Shown: piece after piece, positions 36,300 through 46,188 of the stretch
Layout: every line of letters starts with the position of its first letter
Position numbering within the stretch: the first letter of the stretch is position 1
From: CAZYMI01 sp964648505
GTDB lineage: Bacteria > Pseudomonadota > Alphaproteobacteria > Micavibrionales > Micavibrionaceae
Direction of reading: 5' to 3'
Assembly: GCA_964648505.1 (NCBI GenBank)
Contig: CAZYMI010000002.1
Coordinates: 1-64,000 of the forward strand
Length of the DNA: 64,000 bases
Position numbers and translations under genes: made by a program
The notes under the pieces: generated by a model
Told to the model about the DNA's origin: nothing
The model's database searches: none
Seen by the model: only the letters and a program-made list of their open reading frames with translations

Positions 36300-38486
36300 A
36301 TGTCGGCCGAGATGGCCCCAGCACCTGAGCCATTTTATCTTGCCGGACTAAATGATGCGCAACGTGAAGCTGTATTGAGCATTGATGGTCCGGTTTTGGT
36401 TTTGGCCGGCGCAGGCACAGGTAAAACACGAGTATTAACAACACGACTAACCCATATTTTATCAACCGGTCGCGCTTTTCCTTCGCAAATTCTTGCCGTC
36501 ACTTTTACAAATAAGGCCGCACAAGAAATGCGAACACGCGTTGCAACCCTACTCAACCAACCTGTTGAAGGTTGGTGGCTTGGCACCTTTCATGCGATTG
36601 CTGCGCGCATGCTTCGACAACACGCTGATTTGGTTGGCCTGAATTCATCTTTTACAATCCTTGATGAAGACGATCAGATTCGTTTGTTTAAGCAAATCGC
36701 TGAAGCGCGTAATCTTGATGTAAAACGCTGCCCCCCAAAACTCATGTCATCGATTGTTAGCCGATGGAAAGACCGCGGACTTACCCCATCTGATCTATCT
36801 GCAAAAGAAGCTGGTGATCTGGCCGATGGACGTATGATTGATATTTATAAACAATATCAGGACCGCCTGAAAACTCTTAATGCATGCGATTTTGGTGACT
36901 TATTGCTTCATCTGATTAGCATTTTCAAAAACCCTGCCCATGTTGATATTATTGCCAGCTACCACAAGCGGTTCCGTTTTATTCTGGTGGATGAATATCA
37001 AGACACAAACAGCGCGCAATATTTGTGGTTACGCCTTTTGGCAAGGGGGGCAAATAATATTTGTTGTGTAGGGGATGATGACCAATCTATTTATGGCTGG
37101 CGTGGCGCTGAAGTAGGAAATATTTTACGGTTCGAACGCGACTTTCCGGGCGCCAAAATTATTCGACTTGAAGAAAATTACAGATCAACAGGGCATATTC
37201 TAAAAGCAGCTTCATCTGTGATTGCTAATAATAAGAATCGTTTGGGAAAAACCTTGTGGTCTCAAGCTGATCTGGGAGAGAAAATTCAGGTCCGAGGATT
37301 ATGGGACGGCGACGCTGAAGCCCGTTATATAGGAGAAGAAATTGAAGCTTTACAGCATAAAAACCATACATTAAATCAATTCGCCGTTTTGGTGCGCGCC
37401 GGCTTTCAGATGCGTGAATTTGAAGATCGGTTTTTACAATTAGGCTTGAACTACCGTGTCATAGGGGGCCCCCGTTTTTATGAGCGGGCTGAGATTCGTG
37501 ACACGTTAGCTTATTTACGTGTTATTGCGCAGCCAGCAGACGACTTAGCATTAGAAAGAATATTAAATGTACCCAAGCGCGGCATTGGTGATAGCAGTTT
37601 AGAAAAAATGCAAGTGCATGCACGCGCACAATCGAAATCTTTATTCGATACAATTCATGATCTTCTTACTTCTGATGAGCTAAAGGGTCGGGCGAAAGCA
37701 GGGCTTGATCAATTAATGCGCGATTTTAGTCGCTGGCAAATAGATAAAACAATCATGTCGCATCAGGAGCTTTGTGCAAAAGTGCTCGATGAATCAGGTT
37801 ACACAGCAATGTGGCAGGCTGATAAATCTGCTGATGCCCCCGGAAGGCTGGAAAATTTAAAAGAACTTGTTTCCGCAATGGCAGACTACGAGTCGCTTGA
37901 AAGTTTTCTTGAACATGTTTCGCTGGTTCTTGAAAATAACTCAAGTCAAACGGGTGAAGCGATTACACTGATGACGCTTCACGGCGCAAAAGGGCTTGAG
38001 TTTGATGTGGTTTTTCTGCCTGGCTGGGAAGACGGGCTGTTTCCTTCGCAGCGTACGATGGATGAAAACGGCATCACCGGCCTTGAAGAAGAACGGCGCC
38101 TTGCTTATGTGGGCCTAACCCGCGCGCGAAAACGCGCTTATATCTCTTATGTGGCAAACAGGCGTACCTATGGTAACTGGGTGCAAGCGATTCCGTCCCG
38201 CTTTGTCGACGAGCTTCCGGAAGACAGCATTTTGCAAAAACAAGAAGCGGGTAGTGTTTTTGCATCAGGCCGTTCAGGCCATTGGGATTCATCGGGTACA
38301 TTCGGCCCTGCCCGCCTTGGTTCGGAAAAAACAGTGAAAAAAGGCAATTTTAAAGCAGGGGACCGAGTTTCTCACGAACTATTTGGGGAAGGATCAATTA
38401 TTTATATTGATGGTAATAAACTCGATATTTCTTTTGACAAGGCTGGAAACAAAAGAGTCATAGAAACTTTTGTAGAAAAAATTTAA
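36300..38486 (+). CDS. uvrD: UvrD/PcrA-type DNA helicase
   Basis: Superfamily 1A 3'-5' helicase for repair and replication restart. The 728-residue protein has the Q motif LNDAQREAV, Walker A AGAGTGKTRVL, motif II VDEYQDTNSAQ, motif III DDDQSIYGWRGAE, motif IV RLEENYRSTG, motif V TLMTLHGAKGLEFD and motif VI VGLTRARKRA. A C-terminal tudor-like segment (GDRVSHELFGEGSI) ends the protein, as in PcrA/UvrD. It shares its stop bases with the convergent kinase gene. Confidence 0.94.
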   Translation: MSAEMAPAPEPFYLAGLNDAQREAVLSIDGPVLVLAGAGTGKTRVLTTRLTHILSTGRAFPSQILAVTFTNKAAQEMRTRVATLLNQPVEGWWLGTFHAIAARMLRQHADLVGLNSSFTILDEDDQIRLFKQIAEARNLDVKRCPPKLMSSIVSRWKDRGLTPSDLSAKEAGDLADGRMIDIYKQYQDRLKTLNACDFGDLLLHLISIFKNPAHVDIIASYHKRFRFILVDEYQDTNSAQYLWLRLLARGANNICCVGDDDQSIYGWRGAEVGNILRFERDFPGAKIIRLEENYRSTGHILKAASSVIANNKNRLGKTLWSQADLGEKIQVRGLWDGDAEARYIGEEIEALQHKNHTLNQFAVLVRAGFQMREFEDRFLQLGLNYRVIGGPRFYERAEIRDTLAYLRVIAQPADDLALERILNVPKRGIGDSSLEKMQVHARAQSKSLFDTIHDLLTSDELKGRAKAGLDQLMRDFSRWQIDKTIMSHQELCAKVLDESGYTAMWQADKSADAPGRLENLKELVSAMADYESLESFLEHVSLVLENNSSQTGEAITLMTLHGAKGLEFDVVFLPGWEDGLFPSQRTMDENGITGLEEERRLAYVGLTRARKRAYISYVANRRTYGNWVQAIPSRFVDELPEDSILQKQEAGSVFASGRSGHWDSSGTFGPARLGSEKTVKKGNFKAGDRVSHELFGEGSIIYIDGNKLDISFDKAGNKRVIETFVEKI

Positions 38487-40420
38487 CGTATTTTATCGCG
38501 CCTTGATAAAGATGCGTCATAGGGAAGACGAATTGTTACTGTTGTGCCAACGCCAACGGTGGAATCGATATGCAGCGATCCGCCATGCAGCTCACACAAT
38601 TCTTTTGTAATCGCAAGACCAAGGCCTGACCCTTCATGAGACCGCGTGTAATGATTGGCCGCTTGCTCAAAAGGCCGCGTTACATTAGCTAGCATATTAG
38701 CAGGGATACCAATACCTGTATCCTTCACTTTAATCGCCACATATTCTTCACGGGTAATTGTTTCAATATCAACCGCGCCGCCAGGCTCTGTGAATTTTAC
38801 GGCATTCGAAAGTAAATTCAGCAAGATCTGTAATAAAGCGCGGCGATCTGCAATCACCTCAATGGCATCATCAATTTTAAGAACTTCAACCTTAACGCAC
38901 GCGTCGTGCGCCCGCCCTTCAATCATATGCGAAGCCAGATGAACAATTTTTGATACATTCAGCTTTTCAAGATCAAGCTGGTACTTGCCCGCTTCTATTT
39001 TAGACATATCCAAAATGTCAGATATCAAATCAAGCAGATGTTCTCCGCTTTCACGGATGCAATCTATATATTCAAAATATTTTTCAGTCCCAATTGGTCC
39101 TAAAAGCTGCCTTTGCATCATTTCAGAAAAGCCAATAATGGCATTAAGCGGGGTACGCAGCTCATGGCTCATATTGGCGAGAAATTGTGATTTTGCTGAA
39201 TAGGCCCTTTCGGCTGCATCTTTGGCATCACGCAGATCACGTTCATAATGGGTGCGTTCTGTTATATCCTGCATCACACCGAACAAGGCAACGACATCTT
39301 CCTGCTCGTCTATCTCACAACGCCCTTCGCAGCGTATAAAACGCATTTGCCCGTCTGGACGAATGATACGAAATTCCATTTCATAGGTGTTTCTTTCAAT
39401 CATCGCCCGCTGAAAAGCTTGCACCATGCGCCCAACATCGCGCCTGTGCAGTGTGTCTTTTAAACTATCGATTGTGGGAACAAAATCATCTTTTTTAACA
39501 CCAAATATACGGTAAAGTTCATCAGACCATTGAATAGTATCTTCACCGCTTTTCCAGTACCAATGGCCGATATGACCTATCGACTGCGCTTCAGAAAGCT
39601 GTTGTTGTTGCTGCAACAGACGTGTTTCATGCGCTTTGATATCTGTCATATCCTGACCCACAGCATAGATAAGATCAGAGGTGCGCTTTAATCGCCATTC
39701 CATCCAGCGAATACCGCCGGTTACTGTGAGCGTCCTCGCTTCAAAATCAATCACCTGACCGATTGCGGCATCATCGGCGCGCATTAAACCCAATAAAACA
39801 GAACGCACATGCGCACGATCATCACTATGAATCATATCAAGCAGAGATAAACTACCTAGTGTTATCGCGCTATAACCAAGCGTCCGCGTAAAACGCTCAT
39901 TTAATCTTAAAAGCACACCATCTTTGCGTGCAACAGCCATCACATCATGTGATAAATCCATAAAATGACGAAGTTCATCATTACTTTTATTTTCATCAAT
40001 TTCAGATGTTTGTTCCAGATCTACCCAGCGCATCACCCGCGCAGGGGTCATGGCCAAAGGCTCAATATCATCTGTATCACTTGCCATGAGAAAGCGCCTG
40101 CCGTCGGGCAGATTGATCCATTCAAATTGCATGCTGACTGTCTGGTCCCCAACAATCACCGCGTGCGTCCCAGCCTTAACCGAAAGTGTGAAGGGGTCAC
40201 CTTCGGTCGCTTTTAAAGCAAAAACCCGGCGCGCCTCATCCGGGCGGGCAAAAACAATGACATCTTGCGCCTTTGAAGCAGGCAAAACCGGCTGAAGCCG
40301 CGCGAAAGCCCCTGATACATGCCGTATATGGCCGTCTTCAGACAAAACCAAACGTAGCCGTCCATCATCTTGAGATGGGTCTTGATCATGATCTCGGATC
40401 TGGAAAAGGGAATTACTCAT
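38483..40420 (-). CDS. soluble PAS-PAS sensor histidine kinase
   Basis: A 645-residue kinase with no membrane span, hence cytoplasmic. Order: an N-terminal PAS-like region (about 15-110), a PAS domain (about 150-260), a second PAS/PAC with GHWYWKSGEDTIQWSDEL (about 280-400), HisKA with phospho-His in FLANMSHELRTPLNA, and HATPase with NLLSNAVKF (N box), DTGIGI (G1) and GSGLGLAI (G2). No receiver domain or response-regulator gene is adjacent. A consensus DnaA box lies 15 bases upstream of the start codon. Signal and partner are unknown. Confidence 0.92.
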   Translation of the reverse strand: MSNSLFQIRDHDQDPSQDDGRLRLVLSEDGHIRHVSGAFARLQPVLPASKAQDVIVFARPDEARRVFALKATEGDPFTLSVKAGTHAVIVGDQTVSMQFEWINLPDGRRFLMASDTDDIEPLAMTPARVMRWVDLEQTSEIDENKSNDELRHFMDLSHDVMAVARKDGVLLRLNERFTRTLGYSAITLGSLSLLDMIHSDDRAHVRSVLLGLMRADDAAIGQVIDFEARTLTVTGGIRWMEWRLKRTSDLIYAVGQDMTDIKAHETRLLQQQQQLSEAQSIGHIGHWYWKSGEDTIQWSDELYRIFGVKKDDFVPTIDSLKDTLHRRDVGRMVQAFQRAMIERNTYEMEFRIIRPDGQMRFIRCEGRCEIDEQEDVVALFGVMQDITERTHYERDLRDAKDAAERAYSAKSQFLANMSHELRTPLNAIIGFSEMMQRQLLGPIGTEKYFEYIDCIRESGEHLLDLISDILDMSKIEAGKYQLDLEKLNVSKIVHLASHMIEGRAHDACVKVEVLKIDDAIEVIADRRALLQILLNLLSNAVKFTEPGGAVDIETITREEYVAIKVKDTGIGIPANMLANVTRPFEQAANHYTRSHEGSGLGLAITKELCELHGGSLHIDSTVGVGTTVTIRLPYDASLSRRDKIR

Positions 40421-40434
40421 GCCACACTGATTCG

Positions 40435-40443
40435 TTATCCACA
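40435..40443. promoter_or_regulatory. consensus DnaA box upstream of the histidine kinase
   Basis: TTATCCACA at 40435-40443 is an exact DnaA-box match, located 15 bases before the kinase start codon in a short AT-rich intergenic region. A chance occurrence is possible, but it is one of only two exact copies I noticed and both lie in promoters. Confidence 0.45.
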
Positions 40444-40509
40444 GAATAACATAACTTTTATTATTTTGAGCAAGGCTTGATTTAAGAAATAGGTTTTAGC
40501 TTACGCCTG

Positions 40510-40767
40510 TTACCGAGACTCAAACCCTAGCAATACATACCCTAGGAAAAGAGTTCCTGCCGCCAAAACGCAGTACCATATAACCGTCAGCCAAAATTTG
40601 AGTGGGCTTTCATTTCGGTCATATTCAGTGCGCTTACCAAAATCATCCCACCACTTTACCCTTCCAGTAAATACCCCTTGAAAGGCATAGTAGAATGTTG
40701 AAATTCCTCCTAAAAATAAGATAAACGGTACAGCATGTAAGAAAATCTCTATAATTCCTAATGCCAT
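40510..40767 (-). CDS. small two-span membrane protein, unknown
   Basis: An 85-residue protein with two predicted spans (IIEIFLHAVPFILFLGGISTFYYAF and FWLTVIWYCVLAAGTLFLGYVLLG) joined by a charged loop KWWDDFGKRTEYDRNES. No family recognised. It starts with ATG 40767 and lies between the kinase and the redoxin gene, separated from the latter by a terminator, so it is probably transcribed alone. Confidence 0.6.
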   Translation of the reverse strand: MALGIIEIFLHAVPFILFLGGISTFYYAFQGVFTGRVKWWDDFGKRTEYDRNESPLKFWLTVIWYCVLAAGTLFLGYVLLGFESR

Positions 40768-40892
40768 TCTCTTGTCCCGCTTGTGTTGTTTTGTGAATTA
40801 TGAATTTAGAAAAAAATTTCAGGGAAGAAATCGCTCATCTATATGGTTCTTTTTTAAAGCTTTTGATAAAAACATTCTCACACCAACATAAA

Positions 40893-40927
40893 TAAAAACG
40901 CCCTCAGAAAAAATGCTCTGGGGCGTT
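40893..40927 (-). terminator. intrinsic terminator of the DsbD-like/redoxin operon
   Basis: On the minus strand AACGCCCCAGA and TCTGAGGGCGTT form a long stem with one bulge and a short loop, followed by TTTTTATT. It begins about 25 bases after the redoxin stop codon, a clear rho-independent terminator. Confidence 0.85.
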
Positions 40928-40951
40928 CTTAGAAACTTACGTACCCTTAAC

Positions 40952-41554
40952 TTAGTATTTAACAGAGCACCCATAAGGCTGGGTTGATGCAGTTGTAACA
41001 GGTTTGCCTGCTGCTAGATCATCAAGTGCATCCTTCACATAGTTGGTTGATGTTGCAATTACATCAGATGAAGGAGATGGATTGTTATCGATCGCGCCGG
41101 CATAAACAAGCGCACCTGATTTATCAACAATAAACAGATGCGGGGTTGTTTGTGCTTGATATAGCTTACCAATTTCCCCTGATGAGTCTAAAAGCTTTAA
41201 ACTGTAAGCAGCTTTTTGTTCCAGCTTTAAAGCCTTCGCTTTCTCGGCATCAATATTGCCTTCCTTGCCGGGAGCCGATGAAACGATAGAAACCCAAACA
41301 ACGCCTGTATCCGCTGCTTCTTTTTGAAGCTTCTGCATGTTGCCAACGCTGTAATGCTTACGCACAAACGGGCAGTCATGATTGGTCCATTCCAAAACGA
41401 CAATTTTGCCTTTTTGATCTGAAAGCTTAAAAGCCTGACCTTCTGTATCGATTGCTGAAAAATCAGGTGCTGGTTTGCCGATTTCAGGTGCGGCATAAGC
41501 AGGTGCGGCCAAGCCAAACAAGGCTAAGGCTGCAAGTAAAACGAAATGCTTCAT
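40952..41554 (-). CDS. exported redoxin (AhpC/TSA-like thioredoxin fold)
   Basis: A 200-residue periplasmic protein with signal peptide (MKHFVLLAALALFGLAAPAYA) and a thioredoxin/peroxiredoxin fold (GKPAPDFSAIDTEG; GKIVVLEWTNHDCPFVRKHY; TPHLFIVDKSG). The active site reads DCPFVRK: the first Cys is kept but the resolving Cys of CxxC is Phe-Val. Another Cys is in the conserved C-terminal QPYGCSVKY. It could use a one-Cys or distal-Cys mechanism. It follows the DsbD-like reductase gene by 18 bases, so DsbD may supply its electrons. Confidence 0.85.
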   Translation of the reverse strand: MKHFVLLAALALFGLAAPAYAAPEIGKPAPDFSAIDTEGQAFKLSDQKGKIVVLEWTNHDCPFVRKHYSVGNMQKLQKEAADTGVVWVSIVSSAPGKEGNIDAEKAKALKLEQKAAYSLKLLDSSGEIGKLYQAQTTPHLFIVDKSGALVYAGAIDNNPSPSSDVIATSTNYVKDALDDLAAGKPVTTASTQPYGCSVKY

Positions 41555-41572
41555 AAATCTAGGCTCCTTTAT

Positions 41573-43681
41573 TTAGTTGTTTAAAATAACGTCTTCAATT
41601 GTAGAGGGGGTTAAAATCTGCGGCAGAACAACTGGTTCAGGCCGACTATTTTGCCCATCTTTCTTTGGTGCATAATATAGATAAAGCGGAACGCCGTTTC
41701 GTCCATGGCTATTTAAAAATTTTGTTATTTCCGGATTCCGGTTGGTCCAATCCCCCACCAGATACACGATCTTTTGATCTGCAAAAAGGGTCTGTATAGA
41801 TTGAGTTTTAATAGCAACGCGCTCATTGATTTTACATGTGATGCACCATGAGGCTGTCATATTCACAAAAACGCCCTGATCCCCGGCAAGCGCATCCTGT
41901 AGCGCCTGTTCACTATAAACACCTTGTGTTTCTTTCGCTTCGATATTTTGATTCTCAGATTTTAAAGAAAGGAAGGAAAAAATCGCTAAAATAACTGCCA
42001 TAAGTGCAAAGATTTTTCCACTATACCCTTTTGCGAAAACCCAAATCGCAAAAGCGGCAAGCAGCATGATTGTCAGTATAGCCGCCACGCCATGGGGGCC
42101 AGCTTGCTGGGAGAGAACCCAAACAAGCCATATGGTTGATCCATACATAGGGAATGCTAAAAACTGTTTGGCTGTTTCCATCCAAGCGCCCGGGCGGGGC
42201 AGGATTTTTTGAAATCCGGGTACAAAGCATAAAAGCAGATAAGGAAAAGCCAATCCAAACCCAAGGGTCAGGAAAATAAGAAGAGCAATAATAGATGGTT
42301 GTATAAGCGCATACCCCATCGCCGCACCCATAAAAGGAGCCGTACAGGGCGTTGCGACAAGGGTTGCAAGAACACCCGTTAAGAATGAGGATAAAAGGCT
42401 GTTGCCCTGCAACGCTTTTCCCCCAAAAGATAATCCCTTAAATTCAAACAGGCCTGATAAATTTAATCCAATAACAAAAAGCAGAACAGCAAGCCCGCCA
42501 ACCATCAGTGGGTTTTGTAATTGAAACCCCCAGCCAATTGTGTCCCCGCCAGCTTTCAAAGCAATCATAACCCCAGCGATTAAAGCAAAAGAAAGCAAAA
42601 CGCCTAAAGTATACATTAAGCCCCCCGCACGAATATATGCGCGTTCTTTATCAGCTTGATTAGCTAAAGATAACGCCTTTAAAGACAGAACCGGGAAAAC
42701 ACACGGCATTAAATTCAGCACCAAACCACCCAATAGCGCTAAAATTAGTGCAGCTACTAATGTTATAGAGTTTTCTTTACTTTCAGATTGCGCAACAGAA
42801 CTCACCACCGGATCACTGGAAGCTATAACACCCACTTCTTTTGTCGCTGTAAATCGATATGATTTCTTTTCACCCTGTGCATCAACAAAACTTAAAACAA
42901 AATAAGCATTTTCAACTTCAGAAAGATTGCGGTCTCCGCGTTCAATCAAAAACCTGATCTGACTCTGATCCAACTGGCTGAACACAACTTCAGGCACAGC
43001 CTTATAAAGCCCCCATTCTTCAGGAAACAAAGCAACTGATGATGCTGATAACAAAGCCTGATTCTGTGAGCCTGCATCAAGATCAATCACAAACTTTCCA
43101 TCCTGCTCTTTAAACTTTGCAGCCCATTGAACTGGCTGAGGCAGCTTTTCCCGCACCTGCTTAAAATAACCATCTGCATCGGGGATAATTGGCCTGGCTT
43201 CATTAGCCACAGGCAATGTTAACGTCAGCGTTTCTTCTTCAGGGATACAGATATCACGGCAGACCAGCCACTGACCTTTAACGCTTAAGGTCACATCACC
43301 TGAAGGCAGCGTTGCAGGGGGGGTAATTTTGACGGGGAAAACAACACCTTCACTATAACCATAATTCAACAAGGGGCCAAAAGGGATGCGCTCAGGGGTC
43401 GGCCAGATCATGGGTTCGGCTTCAAACCCGTCCGGCAGATCCCATGTCAGGGTTGTTGCAAAGCCTGAATCGCCTGGATTCTTCCAATAAGTATGCCATT
43501 CGGGCTTGATGGCCTGTTCGAATGCAACCCAGAAAGGCTGGCCCGGTTCTATGGCCTGCACTTCGCTCATGAGGCGCGTATGAACGTATTTTTCAGGGCC
43601 CGGCTGTCCCGCCAAAGCTGAAAGAGGCAAAAATATCGCCACAAAAGCTAAAAGAATCGAAGAAATAATTTTATTTTGCAT
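41573..43681 (-). CDS. DsbD-like thiol:disulfide interchange protein
   Basis: Inner-membrane protein that moves reducing power from cytoplasmic thioredoxin to the periplasm. The 702-residue protein has a signal peptide, an N-terminal beta domain (about 30-270, with VCRDICIPEE), an eight-span core (LVLNLMPCVFPVLSLKAL and VATPCTAPFMGAAMGY carry the redox Cys pair) and a C-terminal thioredoxin domain with ASWCITCKINE. The domain order suits the ScsB/DsbD group found in alphaproteobacteria. It is transcribed with the downstream redoxin. Confidence 0.92.
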   Translation of the reverse strand: MQNKIISSILLAFVAIFLPLSALAGQPGPEKYVHTRLMSEVQAIEPGQPFWVAFEQAIKPEWHTYWKNPGDSGFATTLTWDLPDGFEAEPMIWPTPERIPFGPLLNYGYSEGVVFPVKITPPATLPSGDVTLSVKGQWLVCRDICIPEEETLTLTLPVANEARPIIPDADGYFKQVREKLPQPVQWAAKFKEQDGKFVIDLDAGSQNQALLSASSVALFPEEWGLYKAVPEVVFSQLDQSQIRFLIERGDRNLSEVENAYFVLSFVDAQGEKKSYRFTATKEVGVIASSDPVVSSVAQSESKENSITLVAALILALLGGLVLNLMPCVFPVLSLKALSLANQADKERAYIRAGGLMYTLGVLLSFALIAGVMIALKAGGDTIGWGFQLQNPLMVGGLAVLLFVIGLNLSGLFEFKGLSFGGKALQGNSLLSSFLTGVLATLVATPCTAPFMGAAMGYALIQPSIIALLIFLTLGFGLAFPYLLLCFVPGFQKILPRPGAWMETAKQFLAFPMYGSTIWLVWVLSQQAGPHGVAAILTIMLLAAFAIWVFAKGYSGKIFALMAVILAIFSFLSLKSENQNIEAKETQGVYSEQALQDALAGDQGVFVNMTASWCITCKINERVAIKTQSIQTLFADQKIVYLVGDWTNRNPEITKFLNSHGRNGVPLYLYYAPKKDGQNSRPEPVVLPQILTPSTIEDVILNN

Positions 43682-43766
43682 CTATAGTCTTTCGCTGGGG
43701 CTTGACGAAAAGTGACAGGCTCTTTTGATTACGTGCTTAATCTATTATTTAAAAGGTATAAAGACA

Positions 43767-45740
43767 ATGTCTGCAAAGCTTCAATCAGCTCAGGTTTCTG
43801 ACAAACCCATCTGGACCCCAACCCCGCAATCATCTCAAAACTCAGACCTTGCCCTCTTTATGAGATCTTTAGGAAAAGATGGCCAAAATTATCAGCAATT
43901 CTGGCAATGGTCTGTCGATCATATGGAAGATTTCTGGTCAGCATTTTGGGATTACGCGGGCATTATTGGTACAAAAGGCAACCGCATTTTAGTTGATGGC
44001 GATAAAATGCCCGGCGCACATTTTTTCCCCGATGCATCGCTAAACTATGCAGAAAATATGCTCAAAAAACGCGATGATTCTACTGCCGTTATTTTTCGTG
44101 ATGAAAAAAAACGGGAACGCACCCTAACCTTCAAAGAACTTTATGATGACGTATCCCGCTGCGCCCAATTTTTAAAAGCTTCAGGCTTAAAAGCTGGTGA
44201 CCGGGTTGCAGGCTTGATGCCAAACATGCCTGAAACACTTATCGCCATGCTAGCTGCATCTTCTATCGGCGCTGTGTGGTCATCCGCCTCCCCTGATTTT
44301 GGTGTACAAGGTGCTTTAGACCGATTTGGCCAGATTGAACCAAAAATATTTATCGCACCAGATGGTTATTTTTATAACGGTAAATCAATTGACTGCCTTG
44401 CAAAAGTTGCTGAACTACAAACCAAATTGCCCAGTGTTGAAAAAATTCTAATCGTGCCTTTTATCACAGAGACCCCCGATATTTCAGGTATAAAACTTGC
44501 GCAAAACTGGACCTCAACACTTAAGACTTACGGGGCGCAAGATATCACATTCGTACGCCTGCCTTTTAATCACCCTTTATTTATTATGTTTTCATCGGGC
44601 ACAACGGGCGTTCCAAAATGTATTGTCCACGGGCAAGGCGGAACATTACTTGAACATGTCAAAGAACACCGTCTTCACTGTGATGTGAAGCCAGGCGATA
44701 AGGTTTTTTATTTTACAACCTGCGGCTGGATGATGTGGAACTGGCAAATGACGGCTCTCGCCTCAGGGGCAACGCTGATGCTTTATGATGGATCACCCTT
44801 TTACCCAACGGGCTTGGTTTTGTGGGATTATGCCGCGCGCCACAACTGCACTTTATTTGGAACAGCCGCTAAATATATAGACGCTTTGCGTTCAAATAAT
44901 ATTCGACCAAAAGAGGGGTTTGATCTTTCCTCAATCAGAACATTGGCATCAACCGGGTCACCGCTTGTTCATGAAAGCTTCGATTTTATTTATGATGCGA
45001 TCAAGCGTGACATTCATGTCGCTTCTATTTCGGGCGGCACAGATATTATTTCTTGCTTTGTTCTGGGCAACCCGATCAGCCCTGTTTATCGCGGAGAAAT
45101 CCAGTGCGCCAGCCTTGGATTTGATGTTGATATTTTTGATGATCAAGGGAGGCCGATGCCAGCTGGCGCAGGATCGGGCGAGCTTGTTTGTAAAAAACCC
45201 TTCCCCTGCATGCCGATTTATTTCTGGAATGATGCAGACCAATCAAAATACAAAAAAGCCTATTTTGAAAGGTTTGATAATATCTGGTGCCATGGCGATT
45301 TTATTGAGCGCACAGCGCATGATGGTTTAATTATTCACGGGCGATCAGACGCCACCTTAAAACCAGGCGGCGTTCGAATTGGCACAGCAGAGATCTACCG
45401 CCAAGTAGAACAAGTGCCTGAAGTCTTTGAATCGATTGCCGTTGGTCAAGACTGGGACAATGACGTGCGTGTCATTTTATTTGTAAAGCTTAAAGACGGC
45501 TTCACACTTAATGATGATATTACAACGCGTATAAAAACAAAGATTCGTACAGGCGCTTCTCCACGCCATGTGCCTGCAAAGATTTTACAGGTCACGGACA
45601 TCCCGCGTACAAAATCAAACAAAATTGTTGAGCTTGCTGTGCGTGATGTGATTCACGGTCGGCCCATTAAAAACGTTGAAGCGCTCGCAAACCCAGAAGC
45701 TTTGGAACTTTACAAAAATCTTGAAGCGCTTAAAAGTTGA
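43767..45740 (+). CDS. acetoacetyl-CoA synthetase
   Basis: ATP-dependent ligase of acetoacetate and CoA, used in ketone-body or polyhydroxybutyrate turnover. The 657-residue protein is an ANL-superfamily enzyme with the AMP-binding motif IMFSSGTTGVPK, TTCGWMMWNWQ and the acetoacetate-specific C-terminal block GRSDATLKPGGVRIGTAE rather than the acetyl-CoA synthetase sequence, and the catalytic Lys region PRTKSNK. ATG 43767 has AAAGG upstream; an in-frame ATG at 43725 is less likely. It is divergent from the DsbD-like gene. Confidence 0.9.
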   Translation: MSAKLQSAQVSDKPIWTPTPQSSQNSDLALFMRSLGKDGQNYQQFWQWSVDHMEDFWSAFWDYAGIIGTKGNRILVDGDKMPGAHFFPDASLNYAENMLKKRDDSTAVIFRDEKKRERTLTFKELYDDVSRCAQFLKASGLKAGDRVAGLMPNMPETLIAMLAASSIGAVWSSASPDFGVQGALDRFGQIEPKIFIAPDGYFYNGKSIDCLAKVAELQTKLPSVEKILIVPFITETPDISGIKLAQNWTSTLKTYGAQDITFVRLPFNHPLFIMFSSGTTGVPKCIVHGQGGTLLEHVKEHRLHCDVKPGDKVFYFTTCGWMMWNWQMTALASGATLMLYDGSPFYPTGLVLWDYAARHNCTLFGTAAKYIDALRSNNIRPKEGFDLSSIRTLASTGSPLVHESFDFIYDAIKRDIHVASISGGTDIISCFVLGNPISPVYRGEIQCASLGFDVDIFDDQGRPMPAGAGSGELVCKKPFPCMPIYFWNDADQSKYKKAYFERFDNIWCHGDFIERTAHDGLIIHGRSDATLKPGGVRIGTAEIYRQVEQVPEVFESIAVGQDWDNDVRVILFVKLKDGFTLNDDITTRIKTKIRTGASPRHVPAKILQVTDIPRTKSNKIVELAVRDVIHGRPIKNVEALANPEALELYKNLEALKS

Positions 45741-45744
45741 TTTT

Positions 45745-46167
45745 CTATAGTGCTGTTTGTTTATGAAGCCACAGAACCGTCATATTCAACACAATGCAAA
45801 TAAGCGTGAATATAATCAGTGCCCAACAAACTGGATCAACAGATGTAAAGTAGTGATTGTCTTGTATGCGGTGTATGTCGCCAAAACGATGCGCCCCTTT
45901 TTGCATTTCATAGTTTGCAGCAAAGTAAGCATCGGCCATTAAATTCCAGGCCAGATACAAAACGCCATAAACCATGTGCCCACCAATAATAGCGTTCAAC
46001 CAGCGTTCTGGTGGCCTTGTCAGCAATACACCGTGATACGCCCTGCCCAACAAAAAGCTGCCTACCAAAGCTTCTGACCCAAGGCCCATAAACAACCATA
46101 CATCTTCGTGAAAAAAGGTCAGACTACTGATAAAAATAAAGATTGTAAAAAGGCTGTGTGCTATCAA
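45745..46167 (-). CDS. C-terminal half of a broken M50-like membrane protease
   Basis: This 140-residue frame (TTG start) has four hydrophobic segments and no motif of its own. It is in the same reading frame as the upstream HExxH half and separated from it only by the TGA at 46189-46191; the seven codons between TGA and the TTG (RAEHFFI) are open. The joined length of about 247 residues suits a single membrane metalloprotease. Retention of a long open frame after the stop suggests a recent nonsense mutation, readthrough or a sequence error. The cluster context (WD40, CobW) points to zinc. Confidence 0.7.
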   Translation of the reverse strand: MIAHSLFTIFIFISSLTFFHEDVWLFMGLGSEALVGSFLLGRAYHGVLLTRPPERWLNAIIGGHMVYGVLYLAWNLMADAYFAANYEMQKGAHRFGDIHRIQDNHYFTSVDPVCWALIIFTLICIVLNMTVLWLHKQTAL

Positions 46168-46188
46168 AATAAAAAAATGCTCTGCTCG

